Assembly (NCBI GenBank): GCA_034509755.1 | Contig: CM067542.1 | Coordinates: forward strand, 18,357,001 to 18,421,000 | Source of the DNA: Anisodus tanguticus | Lineage: Eukaryota; Streptophyta; Magnoliopsida; Solanales; Solanaceae | Direction: 5' to 3' | DNA length: 64,000 bases | Shown: one piece after another, positions 21,180 through 34,700 of the stretch | How the letters are laid out: every line of letters begins with the position of its first letter | Position numbering within the stretch: the stretch's first letter is position 1 | Program-made: the position numbers and the translations under genes | The notes under the pieces: model-generated | Database searches by the model: none | Seen by the model: only the letters and a program-made list of their open reading frames with translations | Told to the model about the DNA's origin: nothing

Positions 21180-23010
21180 GAGATGTGACTACACAGAACC
21201 TATAAACTCTATCCACTACTAAAAAATCACCAACATGAGTAGAAACATGAATAGACACATCAAGTAAATCACAAAGCATATTCAAACCTACAGAAAAATA
21301 GGTAGACACATAGGAGAAAGTAGAGCCTAGATTAAATAAAACTGAAACTGGCTGATGGCAGACCGAAATAATACCTGTAATGACTGCGTTTCAAGCCTCG
21401 ACCTCTAGCCTACTAGGAAAAGCATAGCAATGGGCACGTCCGCCCTCAGATTGTGCCCCTCCAAGACCTCCACGACCTGACTAAGATCCATTTCTACCTT
21501 ACTGAGTGTTGCCCATACCTGACTGATAACCACCCCAACTGGAGTGATGCCCTCCTCTACCAGACTGCGAACTACCTCTAACAAAATGCCCGTCTCCTCT
21601 AGCTGGTGGTGCCGGGTACCGAGATGTTTGATCTCTGGAACCCTGTTTGAGTCTAAGACACTCTAGAGAAATCCAGTCTCACCACACTTAAAACTTGCCC
21701 CTCTAGCCATAGGCTACTGTACTGTCATAGAAGAACCTAACTACCCTCCGCGGTCTGAATATCGAGAAGGAAGACCTCTGGAAGTCTGTCCAGAACCATG
21801 CCACTATATCCTTAAGAATCACCCGCGGAAGTCTGAAGTGCTGACTGGACGAAACTATTGTAGGGATGATAACGACCTTTGTCATGATGTCCCCCACCTC
21901 TAGCAGGACCTCTGTAACTATCAAATTTATGGCCCTTCATGTCGCCTTCTCCGCCATGTGCCCGAGCTCTCTCAGCCTCGGCTCTCCCGGTATGCTCAAC
22001 TATTGACTACAATGAGGCCTCATCGGCCTCCAACTGCAAAGTCAACAAACGAAGTGGAAGGTCCAAACCCTTCACGAACTGTCTAATCCTCTCGACATCT
22101 ATAGGAAGTAATGCCGATACATATCAGGACAAAGAAAGGAACCTGATCTCATACTCCGCAACAGACATACCACGCTGCTCTAAAGTCGAAAACTTATCCT
22201 TCTTGCCATCTATCAAAGTACGAGGGACGTACTTCTCCAAGAACACATGATAAAACTAAGTCCAAGTCAAGGGTGGCGACCCAGCTGGTCGATACTCCAT
22301 GTAAGCTCTCCACCATTTCTTGGCATCCCCAACCAATTAAAAAGAAACATAATCTACTCCGGGAGTCTCCACCACACCTAACTTATGAAGAATCTCATGA
22401 CATCTAATAATGAACTCATATGAATTTTCCCCCGGAATATCATAGAACCAAGGAGGAGACATCCTAGTGAACCTCTCGAACAACTTTCCCCCCTCAACAA
22501 TCAACACTGGCCCATTCATAGGCTGAAAAGCAAAATCAGGGGAAACACATCAATACGGGGAACGACTACGGCTGCCGGCAGTATCCCCAGAGTCTGAAAT
22601 CCTGAAGCAACTCTAGAATTAGGGGTCTGCCCCTACTCTCATTTGCGAACCGTCTAGAGTAACTAGAATCATGCCCGCCTAGGCCAAACTGCCAAAGTAC
22701 CTCCAACACTCGTAACACAGCCGCATGTAGGTTAGGAGTAGTTACAAATCCAGGTTGTGCCGCTGCGTCCCCAACCTCCTCAGCCGAAATCGGCTCATCA
22801 TCTGGAATATCCTCAAGCTCCGAAGTCAAATCTCTGTCGGGTTCCTAAGCCGGTGCTGGTGCTCGGCCCTTAGCTGGCACAACTTCACGACCTCTACCCT
22901 TACCACGTCTTCTGATCCTACCATGTCCTCTACCGTGTCTCCTGTCTCGCCCACGGATAGCTGCTCAAGCAACGTGTGCGGGTGTAGGTGCAGGCTCCTA
23001 GCCTTCAATA
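21180..23010 (-). pseudogene. gypsy gag and protease start, decayed
   Basis: Gag is recognisable from GPVLIVEGGKLFERFTRM...PPWF and KLGVVETPGVDYVSF (22337-22519), and the capsid region continues to about 21930. A degraded CCHC knuckle (CFKCGET, 21650-21700) lacks its His and is followed by a stop. The aspartic protease region near 21250-21340 reads LFNLGSTFSYVS, where the usual Asp of the active site has become Asn. Several frameshifts and stops separate these pieces. It cannot produce functional Gag. Confidence 0.82.
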
Positions 23011-23273
23011 GCAGTCGAACAGAAAAGAACGAGGTTAAGATACCAATCTTAACAAACTCGCATTAAAAGAGTAAACTAAATATCAATCTGATCGAACTAG
23101 CACGAAAATAATAACATATACCAATCGGATTAAACTAACACTACTAGAAAGAAGGAATGAAGTGTTTCCTAAATGTCCTATAGCCTCTAGAGGATGGGTA
23201 CAAACGTCTATGTATCAATCCGCAAGAATTTACTAGACATTGCTCTTATACTCATTAGACCGGTTTACCTAGG

Positions 23274-23286
23274 AGCTCTGATACCA
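23274..23286 (-). promoter_or_regulatory. Primer-binding site of the gypsy element
   Basis: The minus strand reads TGGTATCAGAGCT, complementary to the 3' end of initiator tRNA-Met, three bases after the LTR end. It fixes the orientation and the LTR boundary. Confidence 0.85.
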
Positions 23287-23289
23287 ATT

Positions 23290-25760
23290 TGTTACGACCT
23301 TAATTGTAGGTCGTGGTGGCACCTACACTATCCGCCCGGGTAGGCAAACCACATCCAATATTTTGAAATAACAAGTTAAATAAGTAAAAATTAAATAAGA
23401 ATAAGTTATCAAGTCTTAAATATTATCATAAATGAATATCCAACATCCTTAAAGATCTGGTCAAAATTGTACAAGGGCTCTAATACAATATGAAAATATA
23501 AGTCTGAAAATGCCCCAAGGCTACATATTGTATGCTGGAAAGAAAATACAGAAGTAAATAACGAGGGTCATTTCCGGAGCCACGAATGACCAAATAACTC
23601 ACCTTGAATGACCAAAGATGTCAACCTCGCGTATCAGCCACGGGGGGTAGAACTGGAGCCTAGATCATACTCTACACTCAACAAAAAGTGCAACAAAAGT
23701 AGTATCAGTACGACACTAGTGCTGGTAAGTATCATAGGCCGACTAAGATTAGATAACGCAATAAGAAGTAGAAACTAACAAGTAGAACATAGAGCAAACA
23801 TGTAAGATCACATATCATAAACAAGTCCGATATAAAAAATCAGGTAATCAACTAAAGACAGATATAAGTCACCAACAAAACAATTAGGAATGTAAGAATG
23901 GATAAGTGCAATTCAATGCAATAGTCACCTCTCTAACTCTACTGTCGTACACACATGTTAGGGGCAAAGCCTCAAAGCCATGACCCATTGGGGACCCGCG
24001 AGGTCTATGTATGACTTGCACTCTCCGACAAAACCTTTAAATCATCAATCACTCCCGTCTCTAGTAGAAACCTCGGAGTATCTCTGTTACTCTCAACCTC
24101 CGGCAAATACTTCGGAGTCTCTCAATCACTCACATCACCATCATGACCATATCAGAGTAATAAGTAAAACATGTCATGTATGATATCAATCTCATAAATA
24201 TCACCAATAATTAACCAACAAGTACAAGTCATGTTACCATTCACAATTCAATTAATTAATATTACTTTTTCTTTTCATGAGATGAGTGAGTTAAGATATG
24301 ACAGAGATACATACAAGTAATAATCACAAGATCACATATGGCGACAAGCTCACATAACAGCTGACGGAACCAACCTAATTGGAATTCACCTCCACGCCAT
24401 GTCAGAAGTCCTATCTTGCTATCCCCGTCAATTTCTACAACTCCATACGATTCTCTAATTAGAGTCTAACAAAAGTAAATCATAACCTACCTCAAGGCCG
24501 AGCGGGCGCCACGAACTATCCAACTTGAGTCTTTCCCTTCTGAATCACCTCCGAATGATCAAAATCTAACAAATAATTATTCTACGTTAAAATACAACAA
24601 CAATGATACCAAATTCGCTATACTTTCGAAAACGTTTTCAAAATAACCCTAAAAGTGGCCTTAGGCGCACAAGAGCGAAACGAAAATTTTATTGCAAAAT
24701 CACATTACCCATAGTCTAGTTAGTCTGTGTTATAAAAATTATACAAAAAATCTTTGATGTTGACCCTCAATTTTTACAAAATCTCTTTTTAGACCTAGGG
24801 TTTGAAACCCCCAATTTTACACTAATTTAACATGAAAATGAAGCTAATTAACGTATGTAAACCATGGGAAATACTAAAATTAGGATTAGAATCTTACCCC
24901 TAGGTGAAACCACTTTTTTGACACTTGAAATCGCCCTTAGCAAAGCTCCCGAGCTCCAAGAATGAAAAAATGAGGTCTAGGTTCGGAATTGGGACTTAAC
25001 TCACTGCCAGCCCGATCCTTCATCGTGATCGCGGACTGGACCATCGCATCGCGATGACCATCCGCGACTCGTCTCATAAAGAACGCTTAGTGAACGCGAA
25101 GCACCACGACTCAAACCTCGGTGACGCGCGCCTGCTCGCGATCGCAGTCACCTTCACGGGATCGCGAGACTCAACTTTTAGCCTTCGCGAACGCATCCCC
25201 TTCTTCGCGATCGGGGAGAAGAAAACCAGGAGCAGACACCAGATTTTTCTGGTTTCTTTCGAACTTGAATTTGACCCTAGAAACTCATCCGGGACCTTCC
25301 GAATACAAACCAAATATGCAAACTGAGTATAATCGACACTACGGACTTGCTCGCGCACTCAAAACACTCATCCGACCACGTTATAACATATTGACTATCA
25401 AAACCACCTAACATTTCCACATTTCCTTTTTAGCCAACCAAGCACACAAATTCCACACCAACACCTCGGGACCCAAACCAAGGGCTTGACTAAGTCTTGT
25501 TTGACGCTTTGGACCTAATGGAATTGACGAAACTCAGAAACGGATACGTTTATACAAAAGTCAACTTTTGATCAAAGTAGTCATTTCAAAAACTAAAGAA
25601 AACTCTAACTTAGAATTTTTATTCCGAAACGAATTCGATTTATCTCGGGAAGTGTGTCATCCCACCCCGCAAGCTAAGAACACCCAAACAGAGGTTATGA
25701 AAGGGCCATTTTAGATATAGAGATATCAAAAGGGACTAAACGACCAAACATGTCGTTACA
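23290..25760 (-). repeat. gypsy 5' LTR (~2.47 kb)
   Basis: On the minus strand it begins TGTAACGACATGTTTGG (25760) and ends GGTCGTAACA (23290), just before the primer-binding site. It holds a CpG-rich island of nested TCGCGA/GATCGC palindromes (24990-25210). Confidence 0.8.
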
Positions 25761-26576
25761 GACAACTAACTTCATTGATGTTTGATTCCTACTACTTTGC
25801 AATAGAATATTTTTCTAAATCATTGCAAATGTGTTAGGCATTTGAACCCAACTTGGTGTTTAAGTGGAGACGTGTAGAGGCGGTTCCATCATTCACCTGA
25901 GTTTCGAATGAAAGGAGAAGTAGATATTATTTTTTTGATAAGGTGAAAAGGAAAATGTTGCCTTAAAGTGAAAACACTAACTTTGGATATATGTTCTTAG
26001 TATTATTATTTATCAAGCCACTGTCAATGAGTTATTTCTACAGGTAAAAAAAATAATCTTATTGTTCCAAAACTAAATGAAGGAAATGCATGTAAGTATA
26101 GTTAACCGGGCCGATGCACCGATCAATCAGACCTGTGCTTGCACATGGGCCGGTCTATCGAGCCAAGGGACTAGTTCGTCCTATCCCCCTCCCCGGTCCC
26201 CCCAATCCACCTCCCATCAGGTCCCATCGAGCCTTTTTGGTTCAATTTTTAGTCGAGCTGGGCCAAACACGGGCAAGACGGGTCGGCCCACTTGACAAGC
26301 TTAACAAATAGACTGTTCTTCAAACAAGTAGAATATTTTTGTTACCGACACCACAGTACGAAATAGATTTGTCTTTTCAACTTAGTCTATTGGTCAGAAA
26401 CATCCGTATATTTATCGTCTTGCTTCGTTTACAACAAAAGTCCACACTCATATACTTAACAAAAGTCTATTGACCAACTGATGTTCTACGCATTTACTTG
26501 GGCCGGATAAATAACAACTAAAGAATTTAAAAGGAAAACGGAAGAGGAAAAATAATAAAACTTAAAAATATTAAGG
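25761..26576. other. Intergenic, with a GC-rich patch at 26105-26298
   Basis: Mostly AT-rich. The patch contains CCGGGCCGATGC on its left and GGGTCGGCCCACTTG on its right, similar in style to hAT subterminal regions such as 46266-46423, and may be a transposon scrap. No coding frame. Confidence 0.35.
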
Positions 26577-26771
26577 TTAACTACACTAAACACTCATATA
26601 CTATGACTTAATTGCAGACAGATTCCTTATCTTTTAAAATCAAATATTTGCATCCTCTATATTATGAAAATCCTGCACTTACACCCCTTATGATGTTATC
26701 GCTTTTCTAAATATATTTAAACCTTTTTATATTAATGAAAATCCTACCCAAATGAAACTTCATCTAACTAA

Positions 26772-27602
26772 GGGCCTATTTGGAAAGCCATCCATATAAT
26801 TAAAATTGGGTGTAATTATACAGTTTGATCTGTTTGTTTAACCAAGTAATTACTCAGTTAGATGAGAATTGAGTGTAATTGAGAGGGTGTAATTACACTC
26901 TCCAATTCACAAGGGGGTTGAGAATTGGGTGTAATTACAGGATTACTTTTTAGTTTTTTCTTTCTTTCTTGTTTAATTTTAATTTATTTTCTTTTTTAAT
27001 TTATTATTTATTTATATTATTTTAATTTCTTTTTAATTATTTTTATTTTTAAAAATATAGTTTTCTTTTTATATTGTGGTTTCATGTAATTGATCGTATT
27101 TTTTTTATTCATTTAGCATAACCGTGTTATTATTCTAATTTTTGAAACGACCTCTTAATATTAAAAATAATAAGTCAGTAACAAACTTGACATATAATGA
27201 GTGACGTTATTACAGTAAAATTTTGATGTGAATGAGGTTATATACTTATATTTTTCCTTTCTTTTGAATTATTTATTTAAGTTACGTTGGAACTTACTTA
27301 TGTAATGTTGGAATTTGACATAAGACTATTATGTTAGACTTTTTCTTTGAATTTTGAATTTAGGTTATATTTTCTATTTTAATTTATTTGTTTTAGTACT
27401 ATTGACTTGTTATTTCACATTGCATATTGTATATTTTTCACTTACAGTTGATAATTTTTTTGGTCAAACATTTGAATAATATTATGTCATTATATTTATA
27501 AATATTATTTTTAGTCAAACATCCAACCAATGACGTTATCACAAAAAAAAAAGTCTGCTTTTAAGTTTTATAAATAATTAAAATGAAAATATTATTAATT
27601 TG

Positions 27603-27640
<38 letters not shown>

Positions 27641-28016
27641 TATTGTGTAATTATTAATTAATATATGATTATATATCAAATATTTTTTACAATATTAGTT
27701 ACAAATATATGATTATTAATTAATATATTTTTAAGAAACAATGTGTTATTAAATAACTATTTTAATATCATTTATAAAAGCACATATTTTTAAGTATTAA
27801 TTTTAATTTTTTTATATTAAATTATATTTTAAAATTAAACTAATTATGTAATTACACTTGTGCAACCAAGCAGGACGCTTGTAATTACACTGCAACTATA
27901 TTATTACAAACAAACAGGTCATTGTAATTATAATACTGTATAATTACTAGGTTGTGTAATTACTACCCTAGTAATTACACCATTTTCAATTACCAGGTGG
28001 CTTTCCAAACAGACCC
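26772..28016. mobile_element. Non-autonomous PIF/Harbinger (Tourist-like) element
   Basis: Terminal inverted repeats GGGCCTATTTGGAAAGCCA and its near complement TGGCTTTCCAAACAGACCC are flanked by the 3-bp duplication TAA (26769-26771 and 28017-28019), the hallmark of PIF/Harbinger. The 1245-bp element has no coding frame. Both subterminal regions are filled with GTGTAATTACAC-like palindromes, and a run of AT dinucleotides lies near 27605-27635. Confidence 0.8.
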
Positions 28017-28455
28017 TAAGTGTATTTAAGATTATTTTGAAGCGAAAGAATAAATAAAAAAATGAGAAATTTCTATATAATGAATACAATAAGTAAATAA
28101 AATTTTAAATAACTTACATAGTTAAAGTGCAAGAAAGTTATTATTAATAGTTGATATATGTAAAATAATTTGTGTCCGTTTTCTTATTTATGAGTTTCAA
28201 ACGACAAATGTTTCAAAAAATATTAATTATTTTTTAATCAAATGCATGAATAAGATCTTTTGTTACGTTTTTTATCTTCATTTTAAAATTTCATAAAAGT
28301 AACTCCTAAAAACGATTTATTTGTAGTTTTAATTTGACATTTAATTATTATATTTTGGTATTTTTACTCACGGATATACACCATGGGTAGTGTAAGTGTA
28401 GAATTTTTATAGTACGGGTGTAAAAAATTAACATTTAATTTTAAAATATAAGAGG

Positions 28456-30128
28456 TGAAAGTATGTATGTCCTAGAGACAATCATTATTAGAGATAAATG
28501 TAATTGAACACATTCGTATTATTAATAAGATTAATATTTATGGCATTTGCAATTATTGAATTGTTATTTGATTGTTTGTAATTATTCATTAATGTGCATC
28601 CCTTTAGCTTATGTTATCATTAATAGAGTGAGATATTGATGATAGAGCGTAACTCTGAAATAGCCTCGACTAATGATCATCGAGAATGGGATATCGATGA
28701 TATGTTATAAGTTGACATGTGGCCTGCGTCACATTCTTAGAGAATGTAGTATGTCTCACCTGCTACTAGTAATGGTTACAAGTGATGGACACATGAATAC
28801 TTTTGGAAAGTATTGGTATACACTGCTGATAAACTATTTGTTATACATGTCTAAAGTATTATCAGCGTGTGGGAGATGAAGCTCCTTTGACTTGAGGTCA
28901 ATACACACCTTGTTTACAGAGTAATGTACTTTGACCCTGTCCTAAGCTTAAACTCCTTATAGGATAAAATACGGTTTGTGTTGGGTGCATTATAATGTAA
29001 ATTAAGGTGGTAGTTGAGCCAAGAATAGGATTCATTCCTCGATTGGATATTCGAGAGAACACTTAACTTCTCAGTGATATTAGGTCGACCAAGTCATTGG
29101 CCAATGCAAGAGACATATTTAGAATATGGTCTAGTTGTCGACTAATATGGATGAGATAAAGTGATCAAACCATTTGGATAGACACATGGCAAATCCTAAT
29201 CTTTATCGAGTGTGTCGCGAATGAAAGGAATTTATCATCTCACATAAAGGTTATGTTTGCTGGATTCATGTAAACGTACTTCATATATTGAGTTCGTCGT
29301 ACGGCGCAGTGTAGGAGTTTCCTATGGACCTTAATTGGATTAGTGTCGATATATGAAGGCCTATAGGGTCACACTATGTCGATTGTCTCTTCGATCTAAG
29401 GGTGTATTGAGAAAGTATTAAATATTCGATTTGGGATCGAGATATTTAAATTGATAATAACTATGGGATAATTTCTATTAGATGGAAATTATTTAATTAA
29501 ATCAAAATTAGATTTTGGATTTAATGTGATGAATATATATATTAAATGAAAAACGGGAAACACGATTTTACGTAGGGCGCCGTGGCGCTCGCTAGGCTGC
29601 ATCGTGGCGCCGACCCGGCAGTGGGCCCAGTCAGACAGGCCCACTGCACTTCGTATTTGGGCCAGGCTTGGAGCCCAACCCTAATCCATTTTGTGACCTA
29701 AAACCCACTATATATACAACACTAATCTCTAGTTATTAATACATTAAGAACACCAATTCTCACAAACAAATTCTAGACTTAGAGTCTAGGATAAAAATCT
29801 CTCAAACCTCTGCCAAGATATCCTGACTTTCTTGACAGAGGAATACGCCGTAGCATTGTGCTTGCAGTCGAAAGGGGAATCGTGTGCCCACCCTTTAGTA
29901 AAGATTCCAGATAATACAACATGTAAGTGTTCATGTTTTATGTTACAGGTTTTTTATTGTCATATAACTGCACCAGAAAAAATTGTTGGGGTAAGTGTTC
30001 ATGTTTTATGTTACATGTATTTTATTGTCATATAACCGTACCAGAAGAAATTGTTGGGGTAAGTAGAATAAAATTTTAAACTTCCGATGTGCCTACTTAT
30101 ATGTATTTTTAACCCAACAAAACCTACA
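28456..30128 (+). repeat. 5' LTR of the 9-kb copia element
   Basis: 1673 bp. Compared with the 3' LTR it has an extra 68-bp tandem unit at about 29930-30060 (GTAAGTGTTCATGTTTTATG, twice) and an extra ~23 bp in the GC-rich stretch near 29576-29605. TATA-like CTATATATAC lies near 29708. Confidence 0.88.
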
Positions 30129-30129
30129 A

Positions 30130-30141
30130 TGCTATCAGAGC
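30130..30141 (+). promoter_or_regulatory. Primer-binding site of the 9-kb copia element
   Basis: TGCTATCAGAGC differs by one base from the initiator tRNA-Met complement and sits one base after the 5' LTR. Confidence 0.75.
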
Positions 30142-30504
30142 CCATGCTGGTTCAATGGTTTTATAACAATTGAATTGCATAATAATATAGGTTAAACATA
30201 AAATTGGATTAAAACATGACTTCTTGAAATCCTACATATCTTGATCGAATGTTAACCTTTTGATATCACCCTAAATTATTTGCTACGCTAACTCGAGGAA
30301 GTCATTCAGTTCTAACTCGAACTAAGCCAAAAGTGCGGATATCCGGCTCATTGCACGTTGCACGGCGAAGAACGAGTTTGAATGCATAATGATCGATATG
30401 TGTGCTATTGATAATGGTGGGTGAAGATAAAGGATCTGTGATTTGATCTCTAAATTGGATTTAGGGCTTGAACGATTTTAGAAAATCAACACAGAAACAT
30501 TTTG

Positions 30505-30800
30505 TCAAGATGTCAGCGTCGCGACCCTATGGTAGGGCACCGCGGCGCTTGCTAGGGTTTTCAAGGCGGCGTCGCGGCCCTAATGCTTCGTTTCAAAATT
30601 TTGGACTTACTGGACAGTAGGCGCTGCGACTCCATGGTGGAGCGTCGCGACGCTAATGCATTTGCATAAGCCGAAAGGTTTCTGCCTTTGCCGCGTCGCG
30701 GCTCCATGGTGGAGCGTCGCGACGCTAATGCATTTGCAGAGGCCGAAAGGCTCCTCAGTGGCGCCGCGACCCTAATTATTAGCGTCATGGCCCCACCTGT
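30505..30800 (+). repeat. CpG-rich imperfect repeats in the copia leader
   Basis: Two tandem copies of a ~70-bp unit (CTCCATGGTGGAGCGTCGCG, then GACGCTAATGCATTTGCA and GGCCGAAAGG) start near 30628 and 30699, framed by further GTCGCGACCC / CGCCGCGACCC motifs. The unit core is palindromic. Related GC-rich sequence lies in the element's LTRs (29572-29620). Confidence 0.75.
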
Positions 30801-31721
30801 CCAGAAACAAAAAAAAATAAAAAATTCAGAGTTCAGAATGTTTAATCCAAGATTATTGTTATACAATATATTATTTGATAAGTATACTGTTTATGTGCTA
30901 AATGTCAAATTTTTGTCATTTAAATTACTAGAATAACGTCCGCAAATACATGTCTTGGTAGACGGCACCCAGTATTTGTTAAATCGCTTAATATCATGCT
31001 TGGGTAGGCGGTACCAATATGTGCTTAGTCATTTGCATGATAATTAAGATGCTTTATTGGACATAGTATGCTAGAGTTGATCTTGGTTAAAACTCTGAAT
31101 TAAAATGTTCCCTAAATTTAATATAAGTCTCATTTAAAATGAACGCGTCGTCCGTTATAATTGATTGTAGTGCAAAATTCTTTTCAGCGAGATGAGTATT
31201 TATGCCACAGCATTTGATTTAAGTCAATGAGGACTCAGACTCTTTCATAGATGCATGTTAAATGTAGAAGTGGGTGATAAACCTTCATGAGTATTTACAC
31301 CACGGTGTTTGCTCTATAAGGCAAAACTCACTTAGATACATAATTGCATTCGCATAACGGGGTTGACTTGCTAGGCTGTCTTGGCGCCACAGTGTCGGAT
31401 AAGCCGAGGGACGTAGATCGATTGTTTAGAACATTCGGTCAAACATGAGTTACAAATTGCTTGTAATTGGTTTAGAGACCTACCAGGTTATGCTGTTAAA
31501 GTTATCAGCCACAACAAACGCAGAGATAGCATGAACCTGGATCATGGCCCATTATGACCATATTTGATATGAGTATGTATTCTTCCATGGGGTCGAAGAG
31601 TATGTTAAAATAGTAGGAGCTAATTAAACTAAAGGTCATGCTAATTAGTTAAAGAATGTGTTCAATAGAAATTATATTAGAGTTTAATTTCTAGTCTATT
31701 TTGTTTCTTCAGTCGTATAAA

Positions 31722-34700
31722 ATGTCGAATCTATCACTGAAAATGTTGGTCGAGACAAACAAGTTGACTGGATCAAATTACCCTGAATGGTTAAAAAATA
31801 TGCAATTGGTGTTAAGACTAGAAAGAATTGAGTATGTGTTAGACATAATGTTCTCCACAGTCCCTGCTGAAGATTCTGCTAAGTATGCCCTGTTTGACAA
31901 GGTGGATTATCAGAAACATCTAGACGATGCTACCTCGGCACAATGTGTAATGTTGTCCTCCATGACCTTAGAGTTACAGAGGCAACATAAAAACATGGGC
32001 CCCAACGAAATGCTAGAACACTTGAAGAGTCTCTATGACTCACAGTCTCAGACAATGGAGTATAAACTGTTGAGGGACCTTTTCAAATGTAAGCTGAACG
32101 ATGGGGGTCAAGTGTCAGCACATGTTCTGAAGATGATTGGGTTAATAGAAAGGTTGGCTTCGATTGGAACGAAGCTGCCTATAAATGTCTCTGTCAACCT
32201 GATCCTGAATTAACTTCCTGGTTCATTTGAGAATTTCATTGTGAACTTCAATATGAATGGGGCCAAGGAAAGTCTTCCAGAGCTTCACAACATGTTGAAG
32301 ACCTTTGAATCATCTACCTCTAAAGGTAAAGATGTGCTCATGGTGGGCTCTTCTAGCAAATTCAAACCCAAGGGTAAGAACATACAGAAGAAGAAGGGTA
32401 AGACAGTTGTTGCACCTACAGTTATGAAACCTAGAGGATGTGTTCAGAAGAAAGCAAAGGTAGCTTCGGATGTGTGCCTCAACTGCAAGAAGAAGGACTG
32501 CACAACTCCAGGAGGAGACAAAGCACTAGGTGCTCCTTGCTCTACTAGATAAGGTATGTTTGTCATTGAAATAAACATGTCTATAAGTAACTCTCACTGT
32601 TGGGTATTAGATACCGCTTATGGCTCACATATTTGTAATAATGTGCAGGGTCTGATTGACAGTAGAAAGGTTGGACCTTGAGAGGTAGACCTGCGCGTTG
32701 GAAATGGAGCACGAGTGGATGTTGAATGCGTGAGAACTTATAGACTAGATTTACCTTAAGGCTTTTGTTTAGAACTAAATAATTGTTATTTTGTTCCCTC
32801 ATTGACGAGAAATATTATTTATATCCCAGTGTTAGACATTGAGGGGGTTTTCTCATTTATTGCCAATGGCAGTTATGTACTGTCTTTTAATGGTTTTGTT
32901 TATGGAAATGCTCCGCTTGTGGATGGTTTGTATGTTCTAAACTGTAGTCGTGAAATTTTTTAATGTGCAAAATAAATAAGCTAAGATAAGTAATCCAAGA
33001 AACCCTACCTACTTATGGCACTGTAGACTTGGTCATATCAATGAATCAAGGATAGCAAGATTAAGAAAGTTAGACTACCTGAAACCATTTGACTTGGAGT
33101 CCTATGGTAACTGCGAATCTTGCTTGAGAGGAAAGATGACCAACAAGCCACTTTCTGGGAAAGGGGTGCGAGGCAAAGAGTTACTTGAGTTGGTCCATAC
33201 TGATGTATGTGGGCCAATTTCAACTCAAGCTAAGAGAGGCTTCCCTTACTATCACTTTTACAGACGACTTCACAAGGTTTGGGCATGTGTATCTTATGAA
33301 ACACAAGTCCGAAGCCTTTGAGAAATTCAAGGAGTACAAGTCAGAAGTAGAGAAGTAACTTGAAACAAGTATCAAGACCCTTCAATCAGATCGAAGAGGT
33401 GAATACTTAAGTAAATAATTTCTGGATTACTTGAAGCTTCATGGAGTCCAATCACAATGGACACCTCCTGAAACGCCACAAATGAATGGTGTTACTGAAA
33501 GGAGAAATCAAACCCTATTAGATATGGTTAGATCCATGATAAGTTTCTCAGATCTACCAATATACCTTTGGGGCTATGCATTGCAAAGCTCAATTTATAT
33601 TCTGAACAGGGTTCCTTCAAAGTCAGTGGAGAAAACTCCATATGAGATATGGAATGGCAAGAAGCCAGTAGTTAAACACATGCGACCCTGGGGATGCCCT
33701 GCATATGTAAAGAAGATGCTTACTGACAAGTTGAAATCTAAAAGTGAGAAATATTATTTTGTAGGGTATCCAAAGGAAACTAAGGAATACTATTTCTATC
33801 TTCCTGGAGAACATAAGGTAATTGTTTCTAGAAATGCAACTTTCCTTGAAGAAGACTATGTCTACAAGGAACAGAGCTGCAATAAGATAGAACTTGAAGA
33901 AATTCAAGAACCACAAGATAACACAGAAGTTGAACCCTTGTCAAAAGACCTAGACAAGGATTCAGTGGGAGTATTTAGTGAAGATTGGGTACTTAGAGTA
34001 CGCCATTCAGCCAGTGGGAGTGTTATGAGAGATAGTGCAGAAATGCAAGGCTCTCATACATAACCAATGGAAGATGATACAATGGTTGTACATCATTCCA
34101 TTCAGGAAATATATGAAAATGACATTCCTGAAAGCTCTCAAGGTGATGGATTGTCCAGCACACAAAGACCTTCTCATAATCAGAATACAACAAACACTGA
34201 AACGCAGAATAATAAACTCCGTAGGACCACTAGGACTCATCGTCCACCTGAAAGACTTAATCTCTTTGTTGAAACACACAATGAGATAGATATTCATGAT
34301 GACGATAAACCTACAACCTACAACGAAGCTATGTTAGATATTGATTTGCAGAGATGGCAAGAAGCCATGAAATCTGAGATGGACTCGATGTACATCAATC
34401 AAGTTTGGAACTTGGTTGATTTGCCAATAGGGGTTAGACCCATAGGATGCAAATGGGTCTTCAAGAAGAAGATTGATGCATATGGCAAGGTACAGACTTA
34501 TAAGGCAAGATTGGTGGCTAAATGTTATAATCAACGGCCTGGGGTCAATTATGATGAGACTTTTTCTCCTGTTGCGAAAATTAAGTCCATTCGGATTTTG
34601 CTTGCAATAGCCGCATACTATAATTATGACATTTGGCAAATGGATGTTAAAACTGCTTTTCTCAATGGAACCTAATTGAGGAGGTGTATATGATACAACC

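Larger units (their letters stand above)
21150..25760 (-). mobile_element. Ty3/gypsy retrotransposon remnant: 5' LTR, gag, partial protease
   Basis: Read on the minus strand: a long LTR (25760 to 23290), the tRNA-iMet primer-binding site, a leader, gag, a zinc knuckle and the start of protease, then truncation near 21150 next to the LINE fragment. RT, integrase and the second LTR are missing. Confidence 0.88.

Noticed and set aside
25054..25411. Three overlapping open frames of 90-96 codons
   Set aside because: They cover the CpG palindrome island of the gypsy LTR in several frames on both strands, with no domain.
26077..26311. Pro/Ser-rich open frames
   Set aside because: Produced by a GC-rich patch that looks like a transposon end.
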